DNA of 64,000 nucleotides from Codonopsis lanceolata (GCA_013146195.2 CM028377.1:23489980-23553979); one strand, 5' to 3'; shown: positions 21,429-33,605, counted from the first letter of the stretch. Notes: a model not told the origin generated them from the sequence alone. A program made the numbers and translations.

Positions 21429-23198
21429 ATGGACAAACAAACTCCCACAAAGCAAAACCAACCAGAAACAAACATACCACCTCCCTCACCCATAAGCAAA
21501 ATAACTGACACGGACCTCGCCAGCGCCACTTCAAAGGCGTTGGGAGGAAAGGGCACCGAAGAGGATGCTCGGTAACGTAGGAGGTGTCACCGGACAAGCG
21601 AGCACTTTCTTTGATGTTGACGAGGAAGAGGCCCAGGTGGAACACTCTCAACTAGAGAAGAACAAGGCCACCGAGTAGGCAAGCTCTTGGTAATGGCAAG
21701 CTCTTGGTAAAGGCAAGGTTCTGGGAACACCAGAGACTTTACCTCACGAGAATTCAAGAGGCCGAGCTTAAAATGTTCGTGCTTTAGAAAAAAGCAAGGG
21801 CAGCGACTAAAACAGTGCCCCAGGAGGAACCGACTCAAATCCTTAAAAAAGCTACTTACAAAGACAAAGGAAAAGAGAAAGCTATACCTCGGCCCAGTGT
21901 GAGATCTCGGTTGGGGGATAGGATGAGCGAGCAGACCTCTAAACCCAGCGTCCACAGTCGGCTAACTTTTCCAGGCAAACCCGACCATCCTCGCCGCACT
22001 AGAGAAATGAGCGATGAAGGAGAGTCCAGCCGAGGACCGAGGTAATGAAAAACAAGACATGTGGACACTGTACTCATTCCCAGAATCAGGAGCAAGTCAC
22101 CCAAAAAGTGGTAGGAACGTGACCACCGAGGTACAAAAATAGACCAATAAGCCATCCGGGGTTGTTGAACAAGAGGTGAAGTTTCTCTGTGGCAGACTTG
22201 AGGCCATGGAAAAAGGCAAGCCTATGTTGTTACCCCCGACGAAGAATAGCCCATTCCAAGAAGAGGATGAGGAAGGCACCACTACTCGATAAGAAAATTC
22301 CCACTTTTGAATCATATCAGGGCCTCACTAATGCCGTCGATCACATGGCCAACTTCGAGGTCAAAATGAACACGGTGGCCCCTGATGACGAGGATGCATG
22401 GGGAAAAATATTTGCGGGGACCCTTAAAGGGAAGGCACTAAAGTGGTACATAGGTCTCCCACTCGATTCAGTCGAAAGTTAGGATGAATTCAGACAAATG
22501 TTTGTCACTCAATTCTCCTCAGCCGGACACCAGCCAAAAAGCAAACCGATTTGTGCGGTATACAACAACGAATAAATGAGTCGAACCAGACATACATGGA
22601 TAGATTCATGGCCATGGTCGACCAAATACCGTATATTTCCGAGGAGTCGATCAAGATGTGTTTCATCTCTGGCTTACAACAAGGGCTAATGAGACAAGAA
22701 ATGATGATGTACGACCAAACTTCAGTCGGTGAAATGTATGCCCATGCTATTCAGGTGATCAATATCGAGGAGACAAAGAAGGAGGGGAATGAGAGGAAAG
22801 ATGGGAATAAGAAGGAGCACGATGGAACGCATCGGGGATCAGCCCAAATGGAAGACGATAATCGAGGCAAGAATAGGTGGGATGAAATTGACTAGACTCC
22901 ACTCACGACCAGCCGCGAGCACATAATGAACGTCCTGCTCGATCAAGACAGAATAGACAGACCATGGCCGTTGAAGGAAACTCGGTATCCTTGCAACCCC
23001 AACAAACAGTGTGTCTTCCACAAAGACGTCGGTCATACGACCGAGGAATGCATCAACCTGAAGAAAGCCATTCAGAAGTTGATCGACAGGGGCGAGCTCA
23101 GGAGGTTCGATAAGATGAGTAACGACCAAGGGGGAAGGCAGAGAGAGCCGGAGATAAATCATAACCCCGACCAAATAATGGGGGCCCTAGGAATGTGA
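21429..23198 (+). pseudogene. gag: Tat-element gag
   Basis: The likely ATG is at 21429 (MDKQTPTK), with an early stop after about 39 codons. The capsid-like part follows at 22280-22545 (PTFESYQG, FAGTLKGKALKWY), with an in-frame TAG at 22480 where a Trp is expected. It resumes at 22551 (RFMAMVDQIPYISEESIKMC). The nucleocapsid-like tail has CVFHKDVGHTTEEC, then LKKAIQKLIDRGEL, typical of Tat gag. Gag would form the cytoplasmic particle that packages element RNA. Several frames must be read to follow it, so it cannot give a full protein. Confidence 0.8.
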
Positions 23199-23758
23199 TC
23201 GACACCATAAGGGAGGCTACACCAAGTGGGACTCAGTTGAAACACATGATTTACAACCTAAAACATGTGGTCAACATGATGCCCCTACCCGACGAAGCAG
23301 GAGGAATTACCTTCTGGCCAAAAGAGATAGCCACAAGTGAAACTGCCCGTCAACAGCCTTTGACTCTCCGAGTAAGAATCCATGACAGCGAGGTAAAGCG
23401 GGTACTAGTTGACAAAGGGGCTGGAAGGGATATCTTGTGCTATTCTTGTTTCAAAGGGATGGAGTTGGGAGATGCCCACCTAAGGCCGAGCAACGTACAG
23501 CTGGAAGGGTTTACCGGTCACAAGGTGGCAGTAAAAAGAACTATCATCCTCATGGTGAATTTGGGGGAAGAGAGCATGACTCCTCGAATGGAGGAGGTCG
23601 AATTTTTGGTACTCGATCTACCATCCCCATACAACGCTATACTGAGATCACCTTCTCAAACAAAGTTCCAGATGGTGGCGTCTATGGCTCATCAAAGAAT
23701 AAAATTCCCTACTAACAAGAGGATATGCATGGTCCTAAATGATCCAACGAGCACCTAG
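23195..23758 (+). pseudogene. Tat-element aspartic protease region
   Basis: The retropepsin-like stretch RVLVDKGAGRDILCY has the catalytic Asp at about 23411, but the usual VDGGSSADI-type context is altered. It is followed by LEGFTGHKV and the family motif VLDLPSPYNAILRSP. This enzyme would cleave the gag-pol polyprotein. It overlaps the end of the gag region by a few bases and ends at a TAG at 23756. Confidence 0.75.
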
Positions 23759-23879
23759 GAGTATATCTACAGGGAGAAGACGCGGAAGGAGAAGGTGACG
23801 ATCACCATGCCCGAATGAGAGGTGGTTGAAATAAATAGAACGACCAAAAGGCTCCGAGAAATGGAGGAACTAATTTCAT

Positions 23880-24035
23880 CACTCCCCGAGCATACCCAAG
23901 CGTAGCAATTAAGGCGAGTTGAGAACGCCAGCTCGCCAGAAAAAGAAGGAGGCAAGGACCACGTACAATTAAAACGAGCTGGGAATGCCAGCTCACTCAA
24001 ATAAGGCAACAAGTAAGCTGGGAACGCCAGCTCAC
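23880..24035 (+). repeat. Short direct repeats in the protease-RT spacer
   Basis: Three imperfect copies of a unit containing GAGCTGGGAACGCCAGCTCA (each a small inverted repeat, GAGCTGG...CCAGCTC) lie between the protease and RT regions and are full of stops. Confidence 0.6.
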
Positions 24036-24061
24036 CAAAAGAAGGGGAAAATGAACACCAT

Positions 24062-25639
24062 ATGATCGACACATCAGTTACTGCCGACCATAATAAAAAG
24101 GATCAGATCGCCACCAAAATAATCACAATTGAAAGTCTGGATGTCGATCACCACCCAACTATCAAGCCAAATGAGGACCTCGATGAAATTGTGATTAACC
24201 TCGACTTCCCCGAGCAGAAGGTCAAGGTAGGAAGAGAGATACCAAAGGAAGAGCGAGCAGCAATCATCAAGCTATTAAAAGAAAGCTTGGATGTGTTTGG
24301 CTGGAGGATCGAGGATATGGAAAGCATTAGCGAGAACGTCGATATGCACCAATTGAGCATTGACCCCGACTTCATTCTTATACAACAAAAGGCACGAATC
24401 TTTTCATGGAAAAAACAAAAAGCCATCAAAGAGGAAGTGTCTAAATTGTTGAAGGCCAACATTATAAAAGAGGTTATGTATGCAACCTAGATAGCAAATG
24501 TGGTTATGGTGAAGAAAGTAATGGGGAAATGGAGAATGTGTGTGGACTTCACTGACCTCAAAAAAGTCTGCCCAAAATACTGGTACTCACTACCCCGAAT
24601 TGATCAGCTCGTGGACTCCATCTCTGGGCACTAAATTCTCAGTTTTATGGATGCTTATTCGGGTTATAACCAAATCAAAATGTGGTTGGCTGACCAGATA
24701 CACATAGGATTTCGAGCAGCTGGAGGATTGTATTACTACACCATGATGCCTTTTGGCCTAAAAAACGCGGGGGCTACCTACCAGAGAATGGTGAACAAGG
24801 TGTTTGGAGACCAGCTGGGCAGGAATGTGGAAGCATACATTGTTGACATGGTTATCAAAGCCAAACACTCCGATCACGCCAATGACCTGCGGGAAACTTT
24901 CTCAAATCTGAAAAAGAACAAGATGAAGCTCAACCTGGCCAAATGCGCGTTCGGAGTAACAGTGGGAAAGTTCCTCGGATACATGGTCAATGAAAGAGGA
25001 ATTGAGGCCAATCAAGAGAAGATAAAGGCTCTGACAACTATGGACGTTCCATCCTCGATCAAGTATGTCCAACAACTTAATGGTCGGATCACGGCCCTTA
25101 GTCGCTTTATCGCCAAGTCAGCCGATAAAAGCTTGCCCTTCTTCAAAATATTGAAGGGAAGAAATAAGTTTGAATTGAACAATGACTGTACCCAAGCTTT
25201 TGAGGAACTCAGGGAATACCTTGGCCGACCACCACTCCTTAGCATCCCAGTACCAGAGGAAAAATTATATGTATATTTAGCAACATCAGACTCAGCAGTT
25301 GCTACAGTTTTAATAAGAGAAAAAGAGAAAATTCAAAAGCCAATTTATTATGTTTCTCATGCACTGACGGATGTTAAAGGGAGATACTTAGAGATTGAAA
25401 AGTTAGTCCTCGCCCTAGTCATTGCTGTCCGGAAATTAAAAGCTTACTTCCAAGCGCATTCGATTATAGTGTACACCAATTTTTCCCTAAGAAAAATTCT
25501 GCACAAACTGGATATGGCAGGCAGAATGTTGAAATGGTCGATCGAACTTTCGGGATATGACATTGACTATGAGCCCAGGAAAACGATCCGAGCACAGGTC
25601 TTGGTCGACTTCATCGCTGAAACTTTGTTTACGAAGTAG
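24062..25639 (+). pseudogene. pol: Tat-element reverse transcriptase and RNase H
   Basis: RT is recognisable from the N-terminal part (VFGWRIEDM, KEEVSKLLKANIIKEV) through MVKKVMGKWRMCVDF, MDAYSGYNQI, MMPFGLKNAGATYQRMVN and FLGYMVNERGIEANQEKI. Gypsy RNase H follows (PIYYVSHALTD, YLEIEKLVLAL). The catalytic YVDD box reads YIVD (24836-24847), so the first active-site Asp of the pair is lost. In-frame stops at 24488 (TAG where Trp is expected) and 24632 (TAA where Gln is expected) split the frame. RT would copy element RNA to cDNA in the particle. This copy cannot. Confidence 0.9.
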
Positions 25640-25738
25640 AAAGCCGGCAAAGAACAAATTGACAAAGAGGTCACCCCTGTGACTACAAAAGCGACTGTAA
25701 TAGGCGAGCAGCCGAGGACCAGGCCCCTTCAATATTGG

Positions 25739-26140
25739 GTCTTATTTGTAGATGGATCTGCGGGGGGTAGAAAGAAGTGGGGCAGGTCTTTCGCTAATCA
25801 TTCCAGAGTCAGGAGAATTGAATATGGCCTTAATATTTCAATTCAAGACTTCGAACAATCAGGCTAATTATGAAGCTTTGGTTTCTGGAATCGAGCTCGC
25901 ACTACGCTCGAGGGCCGAGGACATTGTAATTTACAGTGATTCCCAATTGGTGGTTAAACAAGTACTGGGCGAATATGAAGCAAATCACCCGGTGTTGGCC
26001 AAATATCAACAATTAACACAAAGATTGTTGACACGCTCAAATATTGGGAGCTGGAGCAAGTCCTTAGACATGGTAATTCCCGATCAGATTACCTCTCCAA
26101 AATCGCATCCTCGGAAGCTGGGGAGGTGCCTCCTGATGTC
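25739..26140 (+). pseudogene. Second (archaeal-type) RNase H of the Tat element
   Basis: WVLFVDGSAGG starts the domain. After a frameshift it continues NNQANYEALVSGIELAL and IVIYSDSQLVVKQVLGEYE. The DGS, E and SDS acidic positions of RNase H are visible. An extra RNase H after the first one is a mark of the Tat lineage. Confidence 0.8.
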
Positions 26141-26214
26141 GAACTCATGTTCTCAAAAATCCAGCCATCGACCAAGAGAAGATTATGGTAGTCACGGAGG
26201 CTCCAAGATGTTGG

Positions 26215-27000
26215 ATCGATGACATAAGGGACTACATCGAGCAGGGCATCCTGCCGGAAGGAAAGAGCGAAGCACGAATAGTGAGGAACAGAGCATACAG
26301 ATACTCGGTAATAGGAGGTATGCTATACAAGTGGTCCAATACAAAACCTCTTCTTCGATGCATATGGCCAGAAACAGTAAAGGATCTGCTGGCGAGGTAC
26401 ATGAAGGCGAATGTGGGGGACACCCAGGACCGAGGACCCTGTCGGACAAAATGAACTTTTATGGGTATTACTGGCCGAGCATGAGAAGGGACGCATCGAA
26501 GTTTGTGAGGAAATACGACAAGTGCCAGAGATATGCCAATATTCCACGACTTCCCTCGGTCCTACAAACACCAGTGGTAGCAGCATGACCTTTTGATATA
26601 TGGTGAATTGCCCTTTCCCAACTAAGCATGGGTCGAATATGTTATTGTCGCGGTAGCCTACTTTCTAGCCCGAAGAAAGCAATAAGTTCATGAATAGAGC
26701 TTGAACTACCTCATGGCACCCAATTTTCCAAAAAAATATGTTCAAACACCGAATTGCTCATCGTGGTAGAAACAAGAAGATTATGCACAAGAAGATTAGA
26801 TGCATGCCAAAGAGAAATTTAGATGACAAATGGGTGGGGAATCGAACGTCGGTCGAGGATCTACTGGTGAAACCCCGTTTGTACTTACTTATGGGTCAGA
26901 AGTAATGGCACCAATTGAATTAGCCCTTCCGACAGCCCGAGTTACTTTCTTCGATCAAGAACAGAACAACTTGTCCCATACCGACTTGGCAACTTGAAAG
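26215..27000 (+). pseudogene. Tat-element integrase, core deleted
   Basis: The zinc-binding HHCC region is present in pieces (MKANVGD / VHEGECGGHPGPR, YYWPSMRRDASKFV, YDKCQRYANI). It ends in a TGA at 26586 where a Trp codon is expected. The catalytic DDE core is nearly all missing or scrambled. A remnant near 26850-26990, in shifted frames, resembles the C-terminal part (PFVLTYGSEV-like). Integrase would insert cDNA into host DNA. Confidence 0.7.
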
Positions 27001-27315
27001 TCAACTCGTAATGATCAACTACAAAAGTTTACGAAGATCTATCACGATAAGCAAGTCAAACCAAGAACTTTTTGGTCTAGTTAAGAAAATAGGCGACGTA
27101 AAAAATAGGAAGGAACAAGCTTTCACCAAATTGGGAGGGCCCGTTCAGAATAACCAACATCGTGAAATAAGGAACTTATCGACTGGCAGAGCTCGATGGC
27201 ACACCTTTGAAAAACCCATGGCATGTCGATCATCTCAAAAACTACTATCATTGATGTAACCTCTGAGCAACGTTTGAAGTATTGAATAAATGATGTATAT
27301 TTTGGCGTTCTCATG

Positions 27316-27604
27316 AGGTGGGATTAGACGCGAGGAAGGTTACAAATAAAGAAATGAGCTAAGTGCTTATTCCCATCCTCGTACGAAGGTGGAATTATAG
27401 CCTATCATTGGCACACGAGGAAGGTTACAAATAAAGAAATGAGCTAAGTGCTCATTCCCATCCTCGTACGGAGGTGGGATTACAACCTATCCTCGGCACG
27501 CGAGGAAGGTTAGAAATAAAGAAATGAGCTAAGTGCTCATTCACATCCTCGTACGAAGGTGGGATTGCAGCCTATCCGCGGCACGCGAGGAAGGTTACAA
27601 ATAA
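27316..27604 (+). repeat. 85-bp tandem repeat, about 3.3 copies
   Basis: Units start with CGAGGAAGGTTACAAATAAA at 27331, 27416, 27501 and 27586. Each contains ATGAGCTAAGTGCTCATT and CCATCCTCGTACGAAGGTGG. It lies between pol and the antisense gene, where Tat elements often carry tandem arrays. Confidence 0.95.
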
Positions 27605-27788
27605 ATTAAAAAACAAAGTGTGAAATGACAAGCAAGAGCAAAACGGAAATAAAAATTCATCGATATAGCAAAATCAAAGTTAAAAGAGAGCAGGAATCAT
27701 TTAAGTTACAAAAATGTTAATAAAATTGTTTGAAACATAGGGGTACACACGCCCAGTCAACTCGGCACAGCGAGGATTAAAAAACCTA

Positions 27789-30736
27789 TCATTTAGGAAG
27801 ATCAACCACTTCTGCATCGCGGGTTGGGGAGGGTAGACCTCGTTGCTCGGCAGCAATTGATTCATTATCAAACTGGTCATGGTTTGATAGCTCCCCCATA
27901 AATTGCTTCAACTTAAGCTTAGCATCGAACTCCACCTCCTCGCCACGCTCCACGGCACCGATCAAAAAAATGGCATCTTGAGGCCAAGGAGTCGGAGGCA
28001 CCCATTCTTCAAAACCAGCGGCGGCATCATTGTCGTGGATCATTTTTAGCTCGCCTTCATCAAAAGGGACCATCTCATGTCCCTCCCTCGCTGCCTCTCC
28101 TGAGAAATACTCGCCGCCCCATTCAACAACGGTCTCGAGAGTCATACCCGAGGCAGTAGCAACCCGAATCATGTGGCGAACACCTCGCTCGTAATAAGGG
28201 AAGACCTCCCTGGTGTACTCCTCGGAGTCTTTATATTGCTCAAATGTTAAGGCCCTCACCTCATCGACCCGCTTCTCCAGGTCGGCAATCCTCGCTGTGG
28301 ACTCGGCCGCCTCCTTCTCAACCGAGGCTTTCGTTTGCTCGGCCTGAACCGCCCTCTACTCAGCATTATTGGCGTGAGTCTCAGCCAGTTCTTTCTCTTG
28401 GACCAGGGTAGCTATCTTGGCCGCGGAGTCTACCAGTTCGGCTGGTTTCAGAGTTTGGTCAATCTCCAAGGACGCCAGGCGAGCTTTGAGGATTTCTATC
28501 TCATCCTGGTCAACTTGGGCTCGAGCCTTGAATTTTCTCATCTCGGCTATAGCTCGATCAGACCGACTACTCAGCGAGCTTACAAAAGAGCACATCTACA
28601 GAGACAATATAAGAATAAAAAGTCAGACAAAAAGGGAGAAAGAAGAAGAAGAAGAATTAAAATAAAGGCTTTTTACCTCGCTCATGCATAGCCCAATGCA
28701 CCCCATAGCCTCGTTGCTGGGGCAGAGAATCGGCAATCCCGATCATATCCCTCATCTGGGCCCGGACAACTATTCCTTGCCTGGTCAAAGCAGTAGGGCC
28801 ATCCCGGCGAGTCACATCGATGTTCTGCAACGCCGGGACATCTGCAATGCCTTTGGCAAGCTTGATACCCGCCACCCGAGTGGTCGGCACAGCAAAGTCA
28901 TCCCTATGCCATGGAACAGTTTCCTTGCTGGATGAAGAAGAAACAACTTTGCCTTTCAATTTTTTAGCAGCAGGGGCGCGGATAGGTACTTCCTTGATGC
29001 TCCGTTCGTCTTCCTCGGGTGCATCCTCGATCAAATGCCTTTTAGGTTGAGGAGTGGCAGGGGCACTCTCGACGGAGGTGGGCCTAGTTGTAGTGGGGGG
29101 GATCTTTCTTTGGTGAGGCTTGTGCTGAGGGTTTAGGCCTCCGAGTAACCACTTTGGCTGGAGCCCAGCGAGGAACCGTTGAAGTGGTAGTGGAAGGCAT
29201 AACCAAGGACTCGGCCCTTGCTCCTCGATGGGCAAAGCGTAGGCCTTCGTAGGATCGCTGGATGCATCCTTTAATACTACTCGACGGACAGTCCCTCTGG
29301 TTTGCGTGGCCGCCCTACCAGACATATTGTCTATGTTAACCACTATATCTGAAACTGCAAAGGAAAACAAATTAGAACAATGAGCAAAATAGCAGCGGTC
29401 AAAAAAGAATGACGAGAAAAAAAAGTGCAAGACGACGAATACTTTCACAGCCTTCAAGATTAAATATATTATCCTTGCATCGAGGACAATCCATTCTAAA
29501 CTTATTTCCCTCATGCATCGCCCATCCCGAGTATTGGATATACTCGGGGACCTCGCATCGAAGACCCAGCCCTTCAATTTTCTTGGTCGACATCCCAACC
29601 ATCCTCAACAGAAACTCATCCTCGGTTACCGAGCTCCAACGCAATACCCGAGCAGGACCCGTCCCACGGACCCCAAGAAAATTATCGATAGCTATTCGGG
29701 CTGACTCCTCATACTCGTCCAGAGTCCCGGCCGGCGACAACGACTTAATTTCAGAAACAGAGAGCCGAGGAACCGAGAAATTCCACCCAAACCGACTCTC
29801 GACCAGTAAAACTTTCTCGTTCCAGTGCCCCGTTTTGCAAGAAGGCTTGGCGAATAAATTGATTCCCCGGTTGTGGTGCTTGCACTGGAGTCGATTCAAA
29901 GACTTGGTCATAGAAAAGTAGGTTTTGAACAGAGTCAAGGTAGGTTCAAACCCCAATATCCGAACATAAGTAGTGAGCGAGATTAGGTACCTAACTAGGT
30001 TGAGGGAAAGGTCAAGGGGGTGGGCACCAGCTTCTTCCAGAAGTTCGCAGATCAAAGGGTCGAGGGGTAGCCGAAAACCTACCTAAAAGAAAGAGACGTA
30101 GAAACCAACTTTGTCGCGACTCCTAAGCTCGTCCATACCGAGCGAATTATGGGGAGCAGATCCTCGGAATCTCTTAGAACTATGATTGTACATGTCATCC
30201 CAGCTCACTACATCGTGGGCTAGATATTATTTCTCCACCCCTTTAGCACTCTACGAGCAGGTGGGGCATCCTCGACCCCACCTGAGCCCTCCTCAATTCG
30301 GGCAGCAGCCAAAGACGTCTCTCTTCGCCTCTCGATAGCCAAAGCCTTGTTCGCTTCTACTACTGCCTAAGCGATGATCTCCCTATAATACTGATTGAAT
30401 AAATACCTAAGGGCCCTTTCCTTTCCTTGCAGACCATCATGACCGAACCAGCCGGGATATCCTCGACTGCGTACTCCTTGTCGGCAAGGGTGGGTAAGCC
30501 CTCCATGTTATATCCCCCTTCAATCAAAAGAGGCATTGCTTGGCTCGGCAAGATGATCAACCAAGCCCCATTAGTTTGTGAATATACCCTCTTGTTAGTC
30601 GGTGATTGGGCATACACAAGGTCCGGATTGACATGTTTTGTCCTCATACTCGGCCTAGATGTGGTAGAAAGGCTGGGCGAGGAGGAAAAAAGGTCTCGCT
30701 AGGAGTGAAGGCGGGGACAGAAGGGGCAGGTCTCAT
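27789..30736 (-). pseudogene. Antisense, intron-containing gene of the Tat element
   Basis: A minus-strand coding region opposite to gag-pol. Exon 1 is about 29443-30736 (ATG at 30736). It includes GFYVSFF and FRLPLDPLICELLEEAGAHP, then YVRILGFEPTLTLF, and resembles the family named putative gypsy-type transposon (Transposase_28, PF04195). Intron 1 (29355-29442) has GTATTC...TTTGCAG and joins in frame. Exon 2 (28677-29354) is Pro/Lys-rich (AAKKLKGKVV). Intron 2 (28596-28676) has GTAAAA...CTCTGTAG. Exon 3 (27789-28595) begins with a predicted coiled coil (MRKFKARAQVDQDEIEILKA). Broken by a TAG near 30091, a frameshift in a T-run near 30690, a one-base frame mismatch at exon 3 and a stop near 28354. 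Function in the element is unknown. Extra antisense ORFs are known in Tat elements. Confidence 0.72.
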
Positions 30737-30739
30737 AAA

Positions 30740-31588
30740 GCCTAAAACACTAAAACTTAGAAATTAAAAAACTGAAACAATAAACAAAAGGGGTGAGTAC
30801 CTGCAAATAGAAATTGAGTGAGGAAGGAGCAAGAAGATTATCGAGGATCTGGAAAAGGAAGTCACCGGAGTTAGCACCGGAATAAACCAAAAAAATGCAG
30901 GGTTACCGGAAAATCAATGCAAACCCAAAAACTAGCCCAAAAAACGAAATATTAGCTTCAAATGAAACGGGGGAAGAAAGCGAACCTGGAAACTAAAAAT
31001 ATGAAATAGATTGACGGCAAGAAATGGCAAGAGCAAGAGGAATGACAGTAGAAGAAAGTTTTTCGCCTTCATTGGAAGCACAATTTGAGAGGGAAAAATT
31101 TGGAGAAAAAAGGAAACTGTATGGAAGAAGCCGGAAAATCTGACTTTTAAACAAAACCGAGGACGTCGGATCAACTCGAAGGAAAACGCGCGGATCCTAC
31201 CTAACCATTCCCAGGCCGACACGTGGTGAGTACATGCAGAGTGGAGGGCACAATCTGACGACGTTTTGTGAAGAAAAACGCCGTCATATTTATGAACAGT
31301 AAAAAAGAAATGATTACCTACGACTCCTCGTTAACCGCACATTTAATGCAAATGACAGACCAATTTCCTAGAAAAATTCCACTAATAACTCTGAATTCAT
31401 CCTCGGCTTCAAAAGCTCAAACACGATTGAGCAAATAAAGAATCACGACGAAGAGCGACCATGAGCAAGAAAGACGAAATACCGAGGAACCGCAGCGAAG
31501 ATCGAGGATACTCGACGATCGAACAAAGAACTCAATTATACTTTCCAAGCTAAGGATAAATCCTCGCACTTGGAAACTCGGGGGCTAT
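30740..31588. other. 3' non-coding part of the Tat element, upstream of the antisense gene
   Basis: Between the antisense start codon and the 3' LTR. It would hold the antisense promoter and leader: TTTGCAG|GTACTC and TTTTAG near 30740-30805 on the minus strand could mark a leader intron. The purine tract (GGAAACTCGGGGGCTAT) adjoins the LTR at 31572-31588. Confidence 0.5.
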
Positions 31589-32403
31589 TGAAGCGACCCG
31601 ACCTGGGTCCTCCTACGTGGAGCGACCACGTGGATTCCAGTTGGACCTAGGCCTGGTCCACCATATAGCAAATGAGGAAAGTCGACCATGGCCAGTGACC
31701 ATTGATTATCCAACCATGATCCTCGATAAACTAGAGATCACTCTGAACAACGAGTATGACTCTACCACCCAGACGAGGAACGATCATGCTCGGCCAACAA
31801 ACCTTCCCTGATGTGATAGACCTGACATATAGGCTGTACATAGCCTCCAAATGTCCTCTTAACAGAATGCGAGTAAGCCATGCAAGCTGATATAACATAG
31901 CGGCTTATCAACCGCCCACAATGGATGTATCACACGCTACCCATCAACCAGTAGGAAGCTGCCAGCCAGCCGACCAACAACAGGTCCCCATGTTCAAGGG
32001 CCCCTACATCAATCATGATCCCCCAAGGGTCACTACTATAAAAGGAAGCCTTCCCTTACAAGAAAGGTAAGCTCACTGGATCAACCAGACACAATTACAT
32101 TCAGCACAATAAGCAATATACACAAACACCGGAAGCTTAAGGGAACGCCTAACTCTGACACATTTATACTCCCTGAGTACTGACTCTCACATCTGAGGGT
32201 TGTAGCTGGGAAACCCCCGGCACCCTAACGGTAATCTTATTTCAGGTGACCAAAGATCAAAGAACAAACACAAAGCCCAGATATCTATCAACCTTGGTAC
32301 ATTAAGTACCCACATATACTGACGTGGACACCAATCAAGGACACGTTAGCTCAGGTCCATTACGTGGATCACATGCATAGTCACCCCTTTTTTGGCGTGA
32401 TCA
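31589..32403 (+). repeat. 3' LTR of the Tat element
   Basis: Starts TGAAGCGACCC and ends TTGGCGTGATCA, followed by ATACT. The TATA box CTATAAAAGG lies near 32036. Confidence 0.92.
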
Positions 32404-32408
32404 ATACT

Positions 32409-32639
32409 ATTTGAGTATTCGATTTGATTTTTCTAAAGCAAAATTTACTTAATTCTTCTTCCTTTTTTCCCAAACAATCTCTTTAAATATTTATTTAAAC
32501 AAAAGTTGAATAATATCATTTTAAATAATATGGAGTAATATCCAATACATTCAAGACATATTTAACTAATAAATACTCAACAAGTATATATATATTTATT
32601 AAATATTTTTGTTCTTAAGAAATCAAAAACCTAGTAACA

Positions 32640-32715
<76 letters not shown>

Positions 32716-33244
32716 TTAGGAGTATTGCTACAAGCCTACAACAACATAATTGATTTAGAGAGTTGGCTTATTGCAAATATTTACGTCTATATAGTATAAT
32801 TATTAAAGTATCGGTGAATTATATTGTCCAACATTTTTATATTTTCCGTAAAACAAATATGTAGATCAATTTTATTGCTCTATTATTCTTATGTCGTAGT
32901 TGTTTGTGTGCATTATTTAGCGTTCACTTGATTTCATGATTTAGTGGTGTAATTTTAATATTTTATAATGAATGAAAAAAAAGAGGTTCATCACTCAGGG
33001 ATCGTATCGTAGCTCTGGAGTCTGGACCAAAGGAAAAAAACTTGATGGAACTAAAGAAAAAATGTCTAAAATCATTAACTAACTAAAATTTGCAAAAGAA
33101 GATACCCTTAGGGTATGTTTGCTAGTCTGGCATTTATAAGTCGTATAAAAAATCTTAGTATTACTAGTGCCCTCACTTGTATATTGAGGGTTTTGAGATT
33201 AAAAATCTAGTCCTAAATTTTTTTTAGTGAGGGTGCTAATAATA
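32409..33244. other. AT-rich intergenic DNA
   Basis: No gene seen. It holds the (TA)n tract at 32642-32712. Confidence 0.5.
32642..32712. repeat. (AT)n microsatellite
   Basis: About 71 bp of pure AT repeat, the longest microsatellite in the window apart from the compound tract at 46017. Confidence 0.97.
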
Positions 33245-33245
33245 T

Positions 33246-33605
33246 TAGGTCTGATAATTGTAACTCATTACCCATTAACCCCCCAACATATTAATATTTT
33301 TGGATTGAAGTGGGTAACTCGTTTCGACCCAATAATATTAACGGGTTGAGTTGAGTCGGATTAAAACAGGTTGGACTTGTTACCCATTTCGACCCGTGAC
33401 TTTTTACACTATAAATTTATGTTTTGTGGGGGAATTTTTTTGGGGTGAGACGGGTCGATCCGTTTTAACCCATTACCCGTTTCAACACGACCCATCCCGA
33501 CCTAACCCATTTGACATTTAGGTTCTAATGAGTTTCGACATGTTTCAACCCATTACCCATTCCAATCCAACCCAATCCACTCAATTACCACAATTACCAG
33601 GCCTA
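33246..33605. mobile_element. hAT-like MITE (TAGGYCTG family), copy 1
   Basis: The ends TAGGTCTGATAATTGT and ACAATTACCAGGCCTA are inverted. The body is full of AACCCATTACCCGTTTCGACCC-type words shared with the element at 58583-58848. The flanking duplication is poor, so the transposition signature is weaker here. Confidence 0.6.

Larger units (their letters stand above)
20554..32403 (+). mobile_element. Ty3/gypsy LTR retrotransposon, Tat lineage, complete but inactive
   Basis: An 11.85-kb element with LTRs of 810 and 815 bp (TG...CA) and a perfect 5-bp TSD ATACT (20549-20553, 32404-32408). The order is LTR, tRNA-Asp-type PBS, gag, protease, RT, RNase H, a second (archaeal-type) RNase H, integrase, an 85-bp tandem array, a minus-strand gene, a purine tract, LTR. 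The second RNase H, the antisense gene, 3' tandem repeats and an Asp-tRNA PBS together point to the Tat lineage. Many stops, frameshifts and a changed RT active site make it non-functional. Confidence 0.92.
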
